Origin: Vitellaria paradoxa
Lineage: Eukaryota > Streptophyta > Magnoliopsida > Ericales > Sapotaceae
Direction: 5' to 3'
Assembly: GCA_019916065.1 (NCBI GenBank)
Contig: CM034236.1
Coordinates: forward strand, 19,584,805-19,648,804
Length of the DNA: 64,000 bases
This document shows positions 10,153-22,087 of this stretch, one piece after another. The notes below the pieces were generated by a model, which did no database searches, was not told where the DNA came from, and worked only from the letters and a program-made list of their open reading frames with translations. Position 1 is the stretch's first letter. Each line of letters starts with the position of its first letter. A program made the position numbers and the translations under genes.

Positions 10153-12940
10153 TGATCAGAGCGTTTCCAGTCCCCTTTGATTTTTCTATTTTTGATGAAT
10201 GAATAGAGAAAGAAAAGAAATGGAAATAATGGTGGAATTTGGAGAAAACAAGAAATGGTTATTGGAATTTAAGGATAAACCAACTTCGAGGGTGGTGACC
10301 TCCCTTTACAATTGTAATTCTAATAGATTCTTCATGCTTTTCTACTCTCTACATACTTCTACTTATACTCGTATACAATGGGCAATATTGTCATAATACT
10401 ATTTATTATTGAGCTGGGTTTAAGTGTATCTATTACTTGTTGGACTATTAATATTTGGTTTTGTAGGTGAGCAGATCCAAAATAATGGGCTAGGTGATGA
10501 GGCTCAATTAGATGGTGTGGGCTGGACTAAAATTGGACCCATGTGCTATCACTTCAACCTAACTAGAAATCTAACCCACCCGTGCACTTAAATTCTGTTG
10601 AATTGTCTGCAATGTCCTTTCTAGAATAGGGGTTATATGCCCCCATGTGCCAGCTGCAACTATCCCTTTGGTTGTCCTTCAGATCTCTCATCTGTCCTTT
10701 TGATACCTTGGGTGGTGTAATTTTTTTTACTTGTTGGATCTTCAGTTGTTGGAAGGTGGTGATTGAGCAAATTTTGGGTTTTATCTAGTCCACCTACTTG
10801 GCCCCAATGTTTAGCCATCTGACGACCTTCATTGCTCAACATTTCCCAACCATCCACATGTTCCCAAGATGAACGGTCGAGATTAAGCTTCCCAAGCTTT
10901 TACCTTTAGTTCCAAACCTCTATACTTTCAGTCTCACCATTGTTCCTCCATTTCTCTCCCCCTGTAACACTCCCTATTCTTGTGTATCCCTCTTCTGATC
11001 TCCCGTTCTTCTTTGTTTGATGCTTATGTTAGTAGGGATGGGCATTTTGGCCGACCCATCCGAATCCGATCCGTTATCCGATCTGAATGGATGTGAAATT
11101 TAGATTTTTTTTTTGGAGATTGGATCGGATTTGGATTTGATTTTTTAAAAAGATTTGGATATTGGATCGGATATGGGGATAGCATTGCCTCTGCCCCAAT
11201 TTGCCCCGAATCGATATCTAATCCGAATATGCCCCAATCTATCTCAATTTGTCCCAATCTCTCCCAAAAAAATCTGAATAACCCTAAATCATTTGAAACC
11301 ACAATGACAATGTCGTTACTATACCATGGCAAACAATATTTACATTCATAATACTCTAGACTTATTGAACTTCACTATTATTATCATTAAAATGAATATT
11401 GATAAATAAATTTAAAACAAAAATTGTTATCATTTTATATTAATTAAGGTGTGTTTGGGAAAGAAATTATAAATTTAATTTTTTTTTTACTTTTGTGCAA
11501 ATTGAAGTTTTAAAAGTTCAATTTATTTTTTTCATACGCAAAAATAAAGAAAACTTAAAGAGGTAAATTTAAAAATTTATAAGATATATCATTTAGGACT
11601 CTACAAAATTACATAAATCCCTTTAAAATTTAAATTTTTACTTATTAAACGAATTATGAAACTATATTTTATATAAATTTATATTAATTTATACAATTTC
11701 AAACCCTATTATGACTTGTAAACTCAATTATTTTCAGAAAAATATCTAGATACAAATTTTAAAAAATAATTAAAATATTTTATTTGCTATTTTTTTTTAG
11801 TACAAAAAATTACTGTTTCATTAAGTAACTTCTTTCTTGAACTTTGAATAGTTTATTGTTTTCCCCGTATTTTTAACATTTTTAGCTAAAATATATTTTT
11901 AAACTTTTCAATATTGATATTCAAAAGAGTTATCTAGAAAATAGATTTTTCAAATAGTTTAACAAAAATGTTTCATGAAACATTCAATATTTTTTTTATA
12001 GTTGAAATTATTTTTTTTAAAATATATAGAGAATGCAACTTATTAATTTTTTTCTTAGATAGTTTGATAAGTGCAGATAATTACATTTTAATTTTTTTGA
12101 AAAAATTTACTTATGCAGATAAGTTATCTTATTATGATAAAAATTTATAGTTCTATGTTATTCTTAAAAATTATTTGTTATAATAAAAAAATTAAAAATT
12201 TTTTGTATTTTTATTTTTTTCTATATGTGAATGGTGAGAAAAAAATTAGTTATTCTATTTTGAAATTAGGTTGATGTAAAAAGTTGATAGGGACAAAAAA
12301 GAATTAGAAATTTAAATTTACAACTTTTATTTTTTTGTTTGTAAGTTTTATATAGAAAAAAATTTAAAAAACTAAAATAAATTTTATTTTTATTTATATT
12401 TTTAGCAATCATAAAAAAATAAATTTAAATTTATTTGATTAAGGTATAAAATAAATTAAAATTTATTTACAAACTTTTGTCATATTTTTTAACATTTTGA
12501 TATTTATGTATTTTTTACAATTCTTTTAAAATTTATTTATTTTAAAATTTACCAACTCATGTTTTTTCCTATATTTTAATCATTACAGTATTTTTAAATA
12601 TATTACTAGACAATTGAAATGTATTACATTATTTACAAAATATGTTATTATGTATTATTTTAATTTTGGAGATGAATTATTTGGTAGTAATAGATTACAT
12701 AAAATTTAAAGGTAGATTCGGAGATGAACAAATGGTTTGGAGTTTTAAATATCTGTGGATATATCCGTTCTCCGTTTAGAGCGAAGATGGAGATTCAAAA
12801 AAATATCTGTTTGGAGTTTGGGGCAAATTTGGAAGTAGGCAGAGGATTTGGAGTTTGAATTTGGATAATGGCATATTCACTTTCGATCTGCCCCGTTCCT
12901 ATCCCTCTATGTTAGTGCTCTGGAGGCTGGTGCTGTAACA
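10153..12940 (-). repeat. 3' LTR of the nested element (contains a hAT insertion)
   Basis: Starts TGATCAGAGCGTTTCC and ends GCTGTAACA on the plus strand. Without the hAT element (11033-12907) and one copy of its target duplication it is 905 bp. It matches the right LTR closely along its length. Confidence 0.85.
11033..12907. mobile_element. Non-autonomous hAT-type element
   Basis: Flanked by the perfect 8-bp target duplication TATGTTAG (11025-11032 and 12908-12915). Ends are TAGGGATGGGC on the left and, inverted, GAGGGATAGGA on the right: short imperfect terminal repeats of hAT type. The left subterminal part repeats GGATCGGAT/ATCCGATCC motifs, and similar ones occur near the right end. The 1875-bp interior is AT-rich, and I see no hAT transposase or dimerisation domain, so it is a non-autonomous copy. 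Confidence 0.82.
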
Positions 12941-12952
12941 ACTCCCCCCATC
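12941..12952 (-). other. Polypurine tract of the nested element
   Basis: On the minus strand GATGGGGGGAGT lies directly before the TGTTACAGC start of the 3' LTR, the expected place for plus-strand priming. Confidence 0.75.
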
Positions 12953-12959
12953 TTCAAAA

Positions 12960-13349
12960 GATCCCTTGACCTTAAGGTTCGGGTGCTCGAATAACAGTTG
13001 TTTGAGTGACTCAACTTGTGTTCTTCACTGAGGCCAGAAATTCTTTTGGTTATGGCTTCAAACCGTGACTTATAATCCTCCATAGTAGACCCCTATTTCA
13101 ACTGTATTAATAAATCCCTAGGATCCTCATATGGATTTTCACCAAATCAAGGCCTTAGTGAATTCACCCCAAGTTCTAATATTACCATAATTTGTCAGAT
13201 CTTGAAACCATACCAATGCTTTGCTCTCCACATGCATAGAAGTAATCATAAGCTTCTGAGACAATAGTACTTCATAGTGAGTAAAGAATTGTGTTGCCTT
13301 ATACACCCATTCACTTAGATTCTCCCCATTGAACTTGGGAAATTCCAAT
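12960..13349 (-). pseudogene. Truncated gypsy-type gag
   Basis: The open part (13139-13348) starts MEFPKFNGENLSEWVYKA and has ALVWFQDLTNYGNIRTWGEF, a pattern typical of the plant Ty3/gypsy capsid (retrotrans_gag). Beyond a stop the homology continues to about 12960 (STMEDYKSRFEAI, KRISGLSEEHKLS). The sequence then runs straight into the polypurine tract, so the rest of gag and all of pol are missing through one large deletion. Gag forms the cytoplasmic virus-like particle in intact elements; this fragment could not do so. The start codon follows a leader of about 265 bp after the primer site. Confidence 0.72.
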
Positions 13350-13614
13350 TTACTGGATCAAGCATAGATTCCTTGGAATGTTTGGTTACTGTTTCTACTA
13401 TTATCTAAATAGTTAATAGCTTGAGAATTACCTTCCTCTCATTCGTTTCTACTGCCTCCACTACTACTGGCGAGTGTTGTGACATGATGAGTGAGATCTG
13501 CTATCTTTTGATCTTGTTCCTCAAGTTTAGCTTCAAAGAATTTCTATATTCTTAAAAGCTAATTCATCATCTCAGTCATCTATGCTATAGATCTGGTATT
13601 ATCTGCTATTTCCA

Positions 13615-13626
13615 GCTCTGATACCA
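13615..13626 (-). other. Primer-binding site (initiator-Met tRNA type)
   Basis: Minus strand TGGTATCAGAGC, the standard plant initiator-Met primer site, two bases inside the 5' LTR end at 13629. Confidence 0.85.
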
Positions 13627-13628
13627 AT

Positions 13629-14932
13629 TGATGACAGCATTTCCTAGTCCCCTTTGATTTTTCTATTTTTGATGAATGAACAAAGAAAGAAAAGAATGGA
13701 AATGATGGTGGAATCTGGAGAAAAATAGAAATGGATACTAGAATTAAAGGATAAACCAACTTTGAGGGTGGTGACCTCCCATTACAATTGCAATTCTAAT
13801 AGATTTTTCATGCTTTTCTACTCTCTACATACTTCTACTTATACCCATATACAATGGGCAATATTGTCATAATACTATTTATTATTGAGCTGGGCTAAAG
13901 TGTTTCTATTACTTATTGTACTATTAATATTTGGTTTTGCAAGTGAGCAGATCCAAAATAATGGGCCGGGTGATGAGGCTCAATTAGATGGTGTGGGCTA
14001 AACTGGAATTGGACCCATATGCTCTCACTTCAACCCAATTGGAAATCTGACCCACCCATGCACTTAAATTCTGTTGAATTGTCTTCAATGCCATTTCTAG
14101 AATAGGGGTTATATGTATTGCCTCCATATGCTAGCTGCAGCTGTCCCTTCGGTTGTTCTTCAGATCTCTCGAGTGGCCCATTACAATTGTAATTCTAATA
14201 GATTCTTCATGCTTTTCTACTCTCTACATACTTCTACTTATACCCATATACAATGGGCAATATTGTCATAATACTATTTATTATTGAGTTGGGCTTAAGT
14301 GTTTCTATTACTTGTTGGACTATTAATATTTGGTTTTGCAGGTGAGCAGATCCAAAATAATGGGCTGGGTGATAAGGCTCAATTAGATGGTGCGGGCTAG
14401 ACTGGAATTGGACCCATATGCTCTCACTTCAACCCAATTGGAAATCTGACCCACCCGTGCACTTAAATTTTGTTGAATTGTCTTCAATTTTCTAGAATAG
14501 GGGTTATATGTATTGCCTCCATGTGCTAGCAGCAGCTGTCCCTTCGGTTGTTCTTTAGATCTCTCATCTGTCCTTTTGAAACCTTGGGTGGTGTAATTTC
14601 TTTTACCCGTTGGATCTTCAGTTGTTAGAAGGTGGTGATTGAGTAAATTTTCGATTTATCCAGTCCACCCACTTAGCCCCAACATTTAGCCATCTAACAG
14701 CCCTCATTGCTCAACATTTCCCAGCCATCCACCTGTTCCCAAGATGAACGTTGAGATTAAGCTTCCCAAGCTTTTGCCTTTGGTTCTAGACCTCTGCACT
14801 ATCAATCTCGCCATTGTTTCTCCATTTTCTTTCCCCCTGTAACACCCCATGTTCTTGCGTATCCCTCTCCTGATCTTCCTTTCTTCCTTACTTGATGCTT
14901 ATGTTGGAGTTCTGGAGGTTGGTGCTGTAACA
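13629..14932 (-). repeat. 5' LTR of the nested element with internal duplication
   Basis: Begins TGATGACAGC and ends GCTGTAACA on the plus strand; 1304 bp, exactly 399 bp longer than the partner LTR without its hAT insertion. The excess is a tandem duplication (13780-14178 and 14179-14577). Confidence 0.85.
13780..14577 (+). repeat. 399-bp tandem duplication within an LTR
   Basis: Both units start CATTACAATTG followed by AATTCTAATAGATT. The copies differ at scattered bases. The first unit ends GAGTGGCC where the second continues ATCTGTCC, so the joint replaced a few bases. Confidence 0.85.
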
Positions 14933-14937
14933 ACAGC

Positions 14938-16905
14938 ACTTCCTAAAAGTATAGAAAGTTAGGCCTAAGAGCTAATAAATATGTCTTCTTTGAATACTCT
15001 AAACACTTAAAAGGCTATGTTATGTACTGTGAACACCCAAATGGAGGAATAACTGAAATAGAGTAACATGATGTGGATTTTTTTGAAATTGATTCTTCAG
15101 GTATTGGTGAAATTAAAGGGGATCTTAAACTCTATGAGTTGGAAGAACCTCAAGGAGACGCACATTTATCTTATAGGTAAGATAAGGCATCACAATCTCA
15201 TTTTATGGTTGTTAGAGATAGTGGGAGCAATTTATTACCAAATGGAGTGCACCACTAGAAGAGTCCTAAGATTCACTGTTACGTAGAAGCAGTCACGGAA
15301 TAGTTCCTCAACAATGTTTTAAGATTGAACATTAGTCCTCATGACCACTTCTGTGGATGCTAATGAGCTAGCTTCCTACGAGAAAGCCTTGAATTCACTT
15401 GCATTTAAAAAATGGATAGTCGTTATGAGTATATGAAGGAAGAAATTACCTCAATGGCTAAGAATCATAGTAGAAGTTAGTTGACCTTTCACCTAGCGGC
15501 AAGGCCATTGGTAACAAGTGGGTTCTAAAGTTTAAGCACAAGGTGGATAGGTTAATTGATAAATATAAGGCCCAACTCATGGCTAAAGGTTATAACCAAA
15601 AAGAGGGCATAAATTATAAGGAGACATTCTCCTTATTGTAAGATATGCCTCTATTTAGCTCATTCTAACTATTGTCGCACATTTAGATTTGGAATTATTT
15701 CAAATAGAGCAATTTCTTAATGGGTAACTAGATGATGAGATCTATATGGATCAACCACTATGATTTCAGGTTGAAGGACAAAAGGACAATGTTTGTTGCT
15801 TAAAACGTTCTATCTACGGCCTAAAACAATCGTTTAGGCAATGGTATGTTCGGTTTCATCAAGCCATTCTCTGTGTGGCATTTACGATGACTGAAGAGGA
15901 CCATTATGTGTATATCAAGAGAGAAAAATATAAGTTTCTTATTCTCACACTTTATATGGATTACATCTTGTTAGCTAAAATTGATATAAAAATGATCGTC
16001 GCCACTCAGAAATGGTTGTACTCCACATTTGAGATGAAAAATATGGGTCAAGAAAATTATGTTTTTGGAGTTAAAATCTCCAACGATCTTTATAAGAAAC
16101 TTCTTTGTCTTTCCAAGGAGACTTAGATGAAGAAGATTCTAGAATGATTTTGTATGCATTATCCAAATCCGAAAACAATCTATGGAGAAGGATCAAACTT
16201 TTAGCATTAAATAATGTCCTAAAATAGAGAAAGCAAATGAATAATGTTCCATATGCTAGTGCAGTTGGCAGTTTGATGTATGTAATGAGGTGTACTCGAG
16301 TTGACATGCTTTGATGTTGTTATGGTTAGTTGATACCAAAGTAATCCTGGAACTGCCCATTAGGTTGCAATTAAAAGGTTATTTAGATATATATAAGGGA
16401 CTGCAAACTTCACTTCATGCTATCAATGTGGCAATATGAGATTGGCTAGGTATATTGATACAAACGAATCTACTAACATAGATGAGCGCAAATCCACATT
16501 GGGTTATGCTTTCATAATTGGAGGAGTCATTCATGGTATAGTAAAAAACGACAATGTGTTCTTTTATATACCATGAAGTCTGAATATGTTGCTTGCACTA
16601 TTGTTGTGCAAAAAGCTTTATAATTGAGAAGATTTTTGTAGAGCTTGACCATTACAGGGCACCTAGGTGAGACTATTATGGTTCATTGTGATAACACAAC
16701 TGCCATAACTTTTGTAAAAAATCCAAAGTAACATGGTAGATCTAAACACATAGATACCCATTACCATTACATTAGAGACATTATTGTGTAAGGTCAGATT
16801 ATCCTAAAGTATGTCCCTACTACTGACATGGTTACTAATCTCATGGCTAAACCTATCCCAAAGATATCCTCCATAGATATGTTAAAGTCTTGGTGTTATG
16901 TAGGG
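14938..16905 (+). pseudogene. Copia A: integrase C-part, reverse transcriptase, RNase H
   Basis: Continues the integrase where 10147 stopped (YRKLGLRANKYVFFEYSKHL, KGYVMYCEHP). RT motifs follow in shifting frames: KHKVDRLIDKYKA-like region, LDDEIYMDQPL, CCLKRSIYGLKQSFRQW, and LTLYMDYILLA, where the copia catalytic YVDD has become YMDY. Then YASAVGSLMYVMRCTRVDML and RNase H pieces (KSEYVACTIVVQKAL, HCDNTTAITF, KHIDTHYHYIRD, MAKPIPKISSIDML). Many stops are present and catalytic residues are lost, so it is inactive. Confidence 0.8.
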
Positions 16906-17970
16906 TTTGACATTCTTGTATTATGGACTTTTTTATATTATGCATTAATAAAATATTTTTTTACATATTTATTTTGTTTAATTGGTGCACATATCTTATT
17001 ATATGAGTTAAGTCACCAGGTTTTAGTTAGTGCTCACACATGGGTGATCACCCTGGCACTTGAATAGCGAGCAAATTGAGACACAGATGATCACACTATT
17101 AAGTAATAATCTCCATTACACTCCAAAAGTGACAAAGATTAAGTTATTATAAGTCACCTTAGCATCGGAGACTGTATTAGTCGAACATGGAGTAAATCCA
17201 TATCTTTATGAAGACTGAGAATAGCCAAATGTGAGACTCATGAAAAGGCATTAATGAGTGACTGTCTTGAGAGGCTCAAGTTAGGCACTATAAGAAATGA
17301 GTAGACTAAGATTCGTAAGGTGTTAGAGTGTGACTAATCCAAAGTGGGGGCTCCACCATAGCATACACATCATACTTTATGTGCTACTAGATGATCATGA
17401 AAAGAAGTGACAAAATGATCCTTGCTTAGGCATTGTGTAAGACTTCTAACCATCAGTTTCATTCTATACCATTTGGAACTATTAGATTTATGTTTTGAAG
17501 TTGAGACTTGATATTGCTAATTTAGCATGTTATCCAAGGGCCATGAATCATACGGTCCAATGGAGCATGTTTAGGAAAGCAATTAGATTTAGCTGGATGG
17601 ACATGATGTCTAAGGAAAGGTCATTTGCTACTACATTAATATTTTGTGACTCGTAACCCATGTAACTATGTCATTATTAGTTTTTTTTTTTTTATTTAAT
17701 CATGAGTATAATATATTATGAGGTCAAGCATGACTGTATGAATTGCAAGAGGGATTAGAAGTGCAAGATTGGTGTAATTAGACGGCATGGGATATGAAAC
17801 GAGACTTGGAGTTGTAGTGTTATATTAGTTAGATGGTAACTTAATATAACATTCCTCATTTTAACTTTCTCATTTTTTGTTGTACGATCCATTACTCATA
17901 TGCAAAAAATGAACTAGATGAGTCAATTTTGGATGAGAAATGTCATATGCCTATGTGTTCGAGTGGGAGA
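16906..17970 (+). other. Non-coding region between copia A pol and its 3' LTR
   Basis: About 1 kb with no frame of note, ending in the purine-rich GAGTGGGAGA. Its length is unusual for a copia 3' region, so part may be inserted or duplicated sequence that I do not recognise. Confidence 0.45.
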
Positions 17971-18250
17971 TGTTGCATTGGTCCTGGTACATCCACATAG
18001 GCATTGCTTACACCCTAAGCAAGACACTAGATAAGTACTAGTGTTAAGATAATTCTAAAATATTAAATAGAAATGACCTCTCAATTTTGAGTAATCGAGA
18101 TAAAATCTAACTCTATTCCTTAGTAGTTGGGATTAGTTAGGCCCCCCTATTATACATTAGAAATGTGTGTAAACACAGAAATACAAATATTATGTTCTTT
18201 CAGAATATCTCACCATATTCTTTTTGGGTTCTCTATAGGGTGCCATCTTA
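17971..18250 (+). repeat. Probable start of the copia A 3' LTR
   Basis: TGTTGCATTGGTCCTGG follows the polypurine tract. There is no second copy in the window, so the right limit is only an estimate. Confidence 0.45.
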
Positions 18251-18466
18251 GTCTCTAGGGTTCTAGTTTGTGTACTTTATAGATACTCTAGTAGCATTCC
18301 ATCAAAGCAAGAAGAAAGTTTGTGAGTTTGGGTTTATGATAGAGGAGCTTGTAAAACAAGCAAGACATTTTGAATTTGAAAATCTTCTGCATCAAAGGTA
18401 TACGAAAAATCTTATTCTTATTTCTATATTTTACAACAATGCTTGCATACATATGTATAATTGTAA

Positions 18467-18491
18467 ACACACACACACACACACACACACA
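18467..18491 (+). repeat. (AC)12 microsatellite
   Basis: Uninterrupted AC dinucleotide run. Confidence 0.95.
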
Positions 18492-18499
18492 GATATTTT

Positions 18500-19069
18500 G
18501 TCCTTAGTTCCCAATTTTTTAGATAATGGCTTGCTGACTTTCTATAGTTAAAGGTTTCTAAAAAGAAGTTGGCTTCCCAAGTTTCACAGTTACGCACGAT
18601 CCTTTTGGTTGGATTATATATCATAAGATTACCGATAAACAAGTGTCATATAAGGAGCATATGCTGAGTATAAAATTACGAAATAAAATAAATCTCTTTA
18701 TTTAAATTATAGTGAAAAATAAATAAAAATGAAATGAATGGAATTAAAAAAAATAAATTAATAAAATTGTAAAACTAATTTATTAGTTAATGTGTTTTTA
18801 TTTTTATATTTTAATTCAATCGAATAAAAATTGAATGCGTTTGCGAGTAAATAACAATATAATGAAACCTTTTATTCAATGCTTATATTAGGATGTCACT
18901 TATTATATACAAGTTACAAGATATGTCATGACGCAATACACTTTTCGTATTTACATAACATAATCACATGATTATTATGATGAATGTGGATCATTCCATG
19001 ATTTGTGAGATTTATCATTATTAAAATCAAATCCTGCAATGTTATCCTTTCATAAGCAAACCGTGTAGG
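18500..19069. other. AT-rich spacer between copia A and copia B
   Basis: No gene seen. The 3' LTR of the minus-strand copia B should lie here, but I cannot identify LTR ends or a polypurine tract. Confidence 0.4.
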
Positions 19070-19084
19070 TAGTGGTAAGACCAC

Positions 19085-20560
19085 TCATAGTGAGCTTGGT
19101 GCAGAGCCAAGAAAATTGTTGCCTAGGAAGACTTTTGGTAAAAATGTTAGCCACTTAAGATGATGAAGACGAAGTGGACTTGAAGAACACCGCTTTAACT
19201 TCTTCACAGATGTGGTGATAATCCAAAGCCATATATTTGGAGCGGAAAAGGACAACAAGATTATGTGATAAGAGGATAGCACTTTTATTATCATAGAAGA
19301 CCATAGCCGAAGAAGAAGTAGGTTGATGAAACTCTTTGAGAAGGTTAGTTATTCAAGTCATTTCAGCAGCAGTGGAGACAAGTAAATGGTACTTTGATTT
19401 TGTATTGGAATTAGAAACAGTCAGTTATTTCCTGGCACTCTAAGAGATCAAACTTTTACCTAAAAAAAATAGCATGGCCGGATGTGGAATGATGAGTGTC
19501 TAGGTACCCAACCCAGTTAGCATTAGAATAAGCTACAAAATTATAACTACAAGTTGTAAGAGAATGTGTGGCAGCTAATGAAATTGTAAACCATAAATAA
19601 AAGTTCTTTTGACATAGTGTAAGATGCACATCATAGCTTAAAAATGAATGATAGTCGGAGCATAAAGCAATTGACAAACACTGTTTATGCTGTAAGCATG
19701 TCTGGGTGCGTCAAAACAAGATTCTGAAGGGGTCTAACCAAAGAACAATAAAGTGTGACATTGGTGAATGAAACATCCTGGTAGACAAATGTTAATCCAG
19801 TGGCATTGGAGTAGTAACTTACTTACAGTTGGACATCGCAGCATGTGCAAGAAGATCCAAAGCATATTTAGACTGACTTAAGAAAAGACTATTTCAGTCT
19901 TATGCACCTCAATACCCAAAAAATAGTGTAACTCACCAAGATCTTTCATGGAAAATTCATAACAAAGTTTATTGATAAATGATTGTACCAAAGAAGATTG
20001 ATTGCTTGTAATAATAATGTCATATACATAAAGAAGTAGATACATGTGCTACAAGGTCCACGACAAATAAACAGTGAGGAATTAGTAGGAGAACTTCGAA
20101 ACCTATACTGGAGAAGGAAAGAACTAAACTGCTGAAACCAAGTGCGATAGGCTTATTTGAGACCATAAATAGCCTTGTGAAGATGACACACATAATCTGA
20201 AAATCTAGAATCAGTGAACATTAGGGGTTGATCTATATAAACTTCCTCCTACAATTGTCCATAGAGAAATGCATTTTTGACATATAATTAGTGTAGTAAC
20301 CAACCAGATGATGTAGCTAGCAACAAAATAAGCTAAATAGTTGCGAGCTTAACCACAGGGCTGAACATGGCATCAAAGTCCAAACTAAGCAATTGAGTGT
20401 AACCTTTTGCCACTAGTGCACTTTGAAGTGCTCAACTGAACCATCGGGTAAAAGTTTGGTGCGAAAAACCCATCAACAACTAATAACATTTTTATTGGAT
20501 AAATGAGGAATAAGAGAACAAGTCTTATTCTGCAAAAGGGCATGCATCTCATCTTCCATG
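19085..20560 (-). pseudogene. Copia B: reverse transcriptase and RNase H
   Basis: RNase H is clear in 19456-19677 (FVAYSNANWVGYLDTHHSTS, close to the family's Y-S-D-A-D-W-A-G pattern with the Asp residues changed to Asn) and 19085-19294. The RT stretch to its right is recognisable by order and by short pieces in several frames, but is heavily interrupted. Loss of the Asp residues and many stops indicate no activity. Confidence 0.65.
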
Positions 20561-22087
20561 GTAGCTACCCATTCAGGATGTTTAGAGGTAGAAATGTAAT
20601 CACACGACTCTTGTAATGCCAAAAAAGACTGAAAGAAAGGGCTAGAATATGTCCAACAGTAGCATGATAAGCCATAGGTTTAAAAACACCTACTTTGGTA
20701 TAAGTCATCATGGGATAAGTATTTTGAAGCAAGGAGCTCAAGCATGTCTCAAATGATGATGCTAAAGGAGGAGGTGGTTGTTCATGTACATTTACAACTG
20801 GTGTAGCTAATTGAACATTAGATGGTGAAGAATGAGTAACGAGGGTCATATCACTACAACACCAAGCACATGGTAGCGTAATAAGGCAGGAGAATTGTGG
20901 TAATGGAGATTTTGCAAAATATCAGAATAGGAGCACTAGTGGACCTATGTGAGTTAGAAAATGTTAAAAATGTTACAACATTGGAGGGACTAGAAGCAAC
21001 TGGAGAACTAGTATATGGATACACATTCTCATCAAACATGACATGACGAGAATTATAAATCTTACCCATGGTACGATTAAGGTAGCAAAAACGATGATGT
21101 TGGGAACTATAACTAACAAAGACACAAGGCTTAGTTTTAGGGCTAAGGTTATAAGCAGCATAGTCACACAAATAGGATAGCAAAGACAACTAATAGAATG
21201 AAACTTAGAGTAAAAAGGTAGCTTATAATACAAGATTTCATACAGGGAGCCATCATTAAGTATCAACGCAGGAAGGTCGTTAATTGTGTAGACAATTGTA
21301 GAGAAGGCCTCAACTGGTAGAGTTAAAGGTGCATGTGAGTGAAATAAGATAGTAAGACTGGTCTCAGTAATCTTATAATGTTTGTGTAGCTATGTAAGGG
21401 CATGAGACACACAATACAATGCCACAATTCTATAAATAGCTTTAAAATAGACCATGTTTAGTAAATTCTGCAGCATCGTCACATTAAAAGGCTTTGATTT
21501 TATGGTCAAATTAGTTTTCAACATAATTTTGAAAATTTTGAAATGTCATAAAAAATTCGAATTTGCAACGTAGATGATAAAACCAAGTGAAACATGAATG
21601 ATCGTGAATAAAGATCACATAATAATGATATCGATATAAAGTAGCAATGGGAGAAGATCCCCACATATCAAAATGGATTATTTGTAAATGAAAATCACTC
21701 TGTTTATTATTTAAAGAAAAAGGAAGCCGATGGTTTCTTTCGTAATTGATAACTACTTCAAAGCTTTTCTATTACCAAAGCATCAACATTTATTTTGCTA
21801 GATTTATGAAGAGATGCAAGAGCACGAGATGAGAGATGAAAAAGACAAGCATGCCAAACTTCATGGGAAGCACGCATGCCTTTACTCTGTAATGAGGTAA
21901 TGAAAGTCATCTTTCCATAATCAAGCATATAAAAACTGTTCTTATATCAGCCAGTTCCCAACACTGCCCTCGTTTGAAGATCCTGAATGATAAAATCAGC
22001 TGAAGAAAAAGTTACAGAATAGTTGTTATCTGTAGTTAACTTACTAATAGAGACTAATTTTTTTGTAAAAAATGAAACAACTAAAAC
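20560..22087 (-). pseudogene. Copia B: protease end, pre-integrase and integrase
   Basis: Next to the insert the minus strand reads KKLVSISKLTTDNNYSVTF and ADFIIQDLQTRAVLGTG, the usual region between protease and pre-integrase. Further left, 20854-21189 gives the integrase C-terminal region (YLCDYAAYNLSPKTKPCVF…KIYNSRHVMFDENVYPYTS). The linker (PLASSFETCLSSLLQNTYPM) follows. Frames are interrupted repeatedly. Confidence 0.7.

Larger units (their letters stand above)
10153..14932 (-). mobile_element. Internally deleted LTR retrotransposon (gypsy-type gag), minus strand
   Basis: Complete insertion with 5-bp target duplication ACAGC (10148-10152 and 14933-14937), TG…CA ended LTRs, a primer site for initiator-Met tRNA next to the right LTR (13615-13626) and a polypurine tract next to the left LTR (12941-12952). 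The element therefore runs right to left. The internal region is only about 690 bp and holds the N-terminal part of a gag, with no protease, RT or integrase, so it needed helper proteins. The left LTR carries a 1.9-kb hAT element and the right LTR a 399-bp internal duplication. The gag style suggests Ty3/gypsy. Confidence 0.85.
9295..18250 (+). mobile_element. Dead Ty1/copia element A, split by a nested LTR element
   Basis: Degenerate copia polyprotein in two parts: 9295-10147 (core-proximal region and integrase) and 14938-16905 (end of integrase, RT, RNase H). The two halves join in the same integrase region once the insert at 10153-14932 and one copy of its ACAGC target duplication are removed. 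A purine-rich tract (GAGTGGGAGA, 17961-17970) is followed by TGTTGCATTGG, the likely start of the 3' LTR. The LTR end is not fixed; I place the outer limit near 18250 only as an estimate. No 5' LTR, primer site or gag was found, so the left part is lost or too decayed. Numerous stops and frameshifts make it non-functional. Confidence 0.75.
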
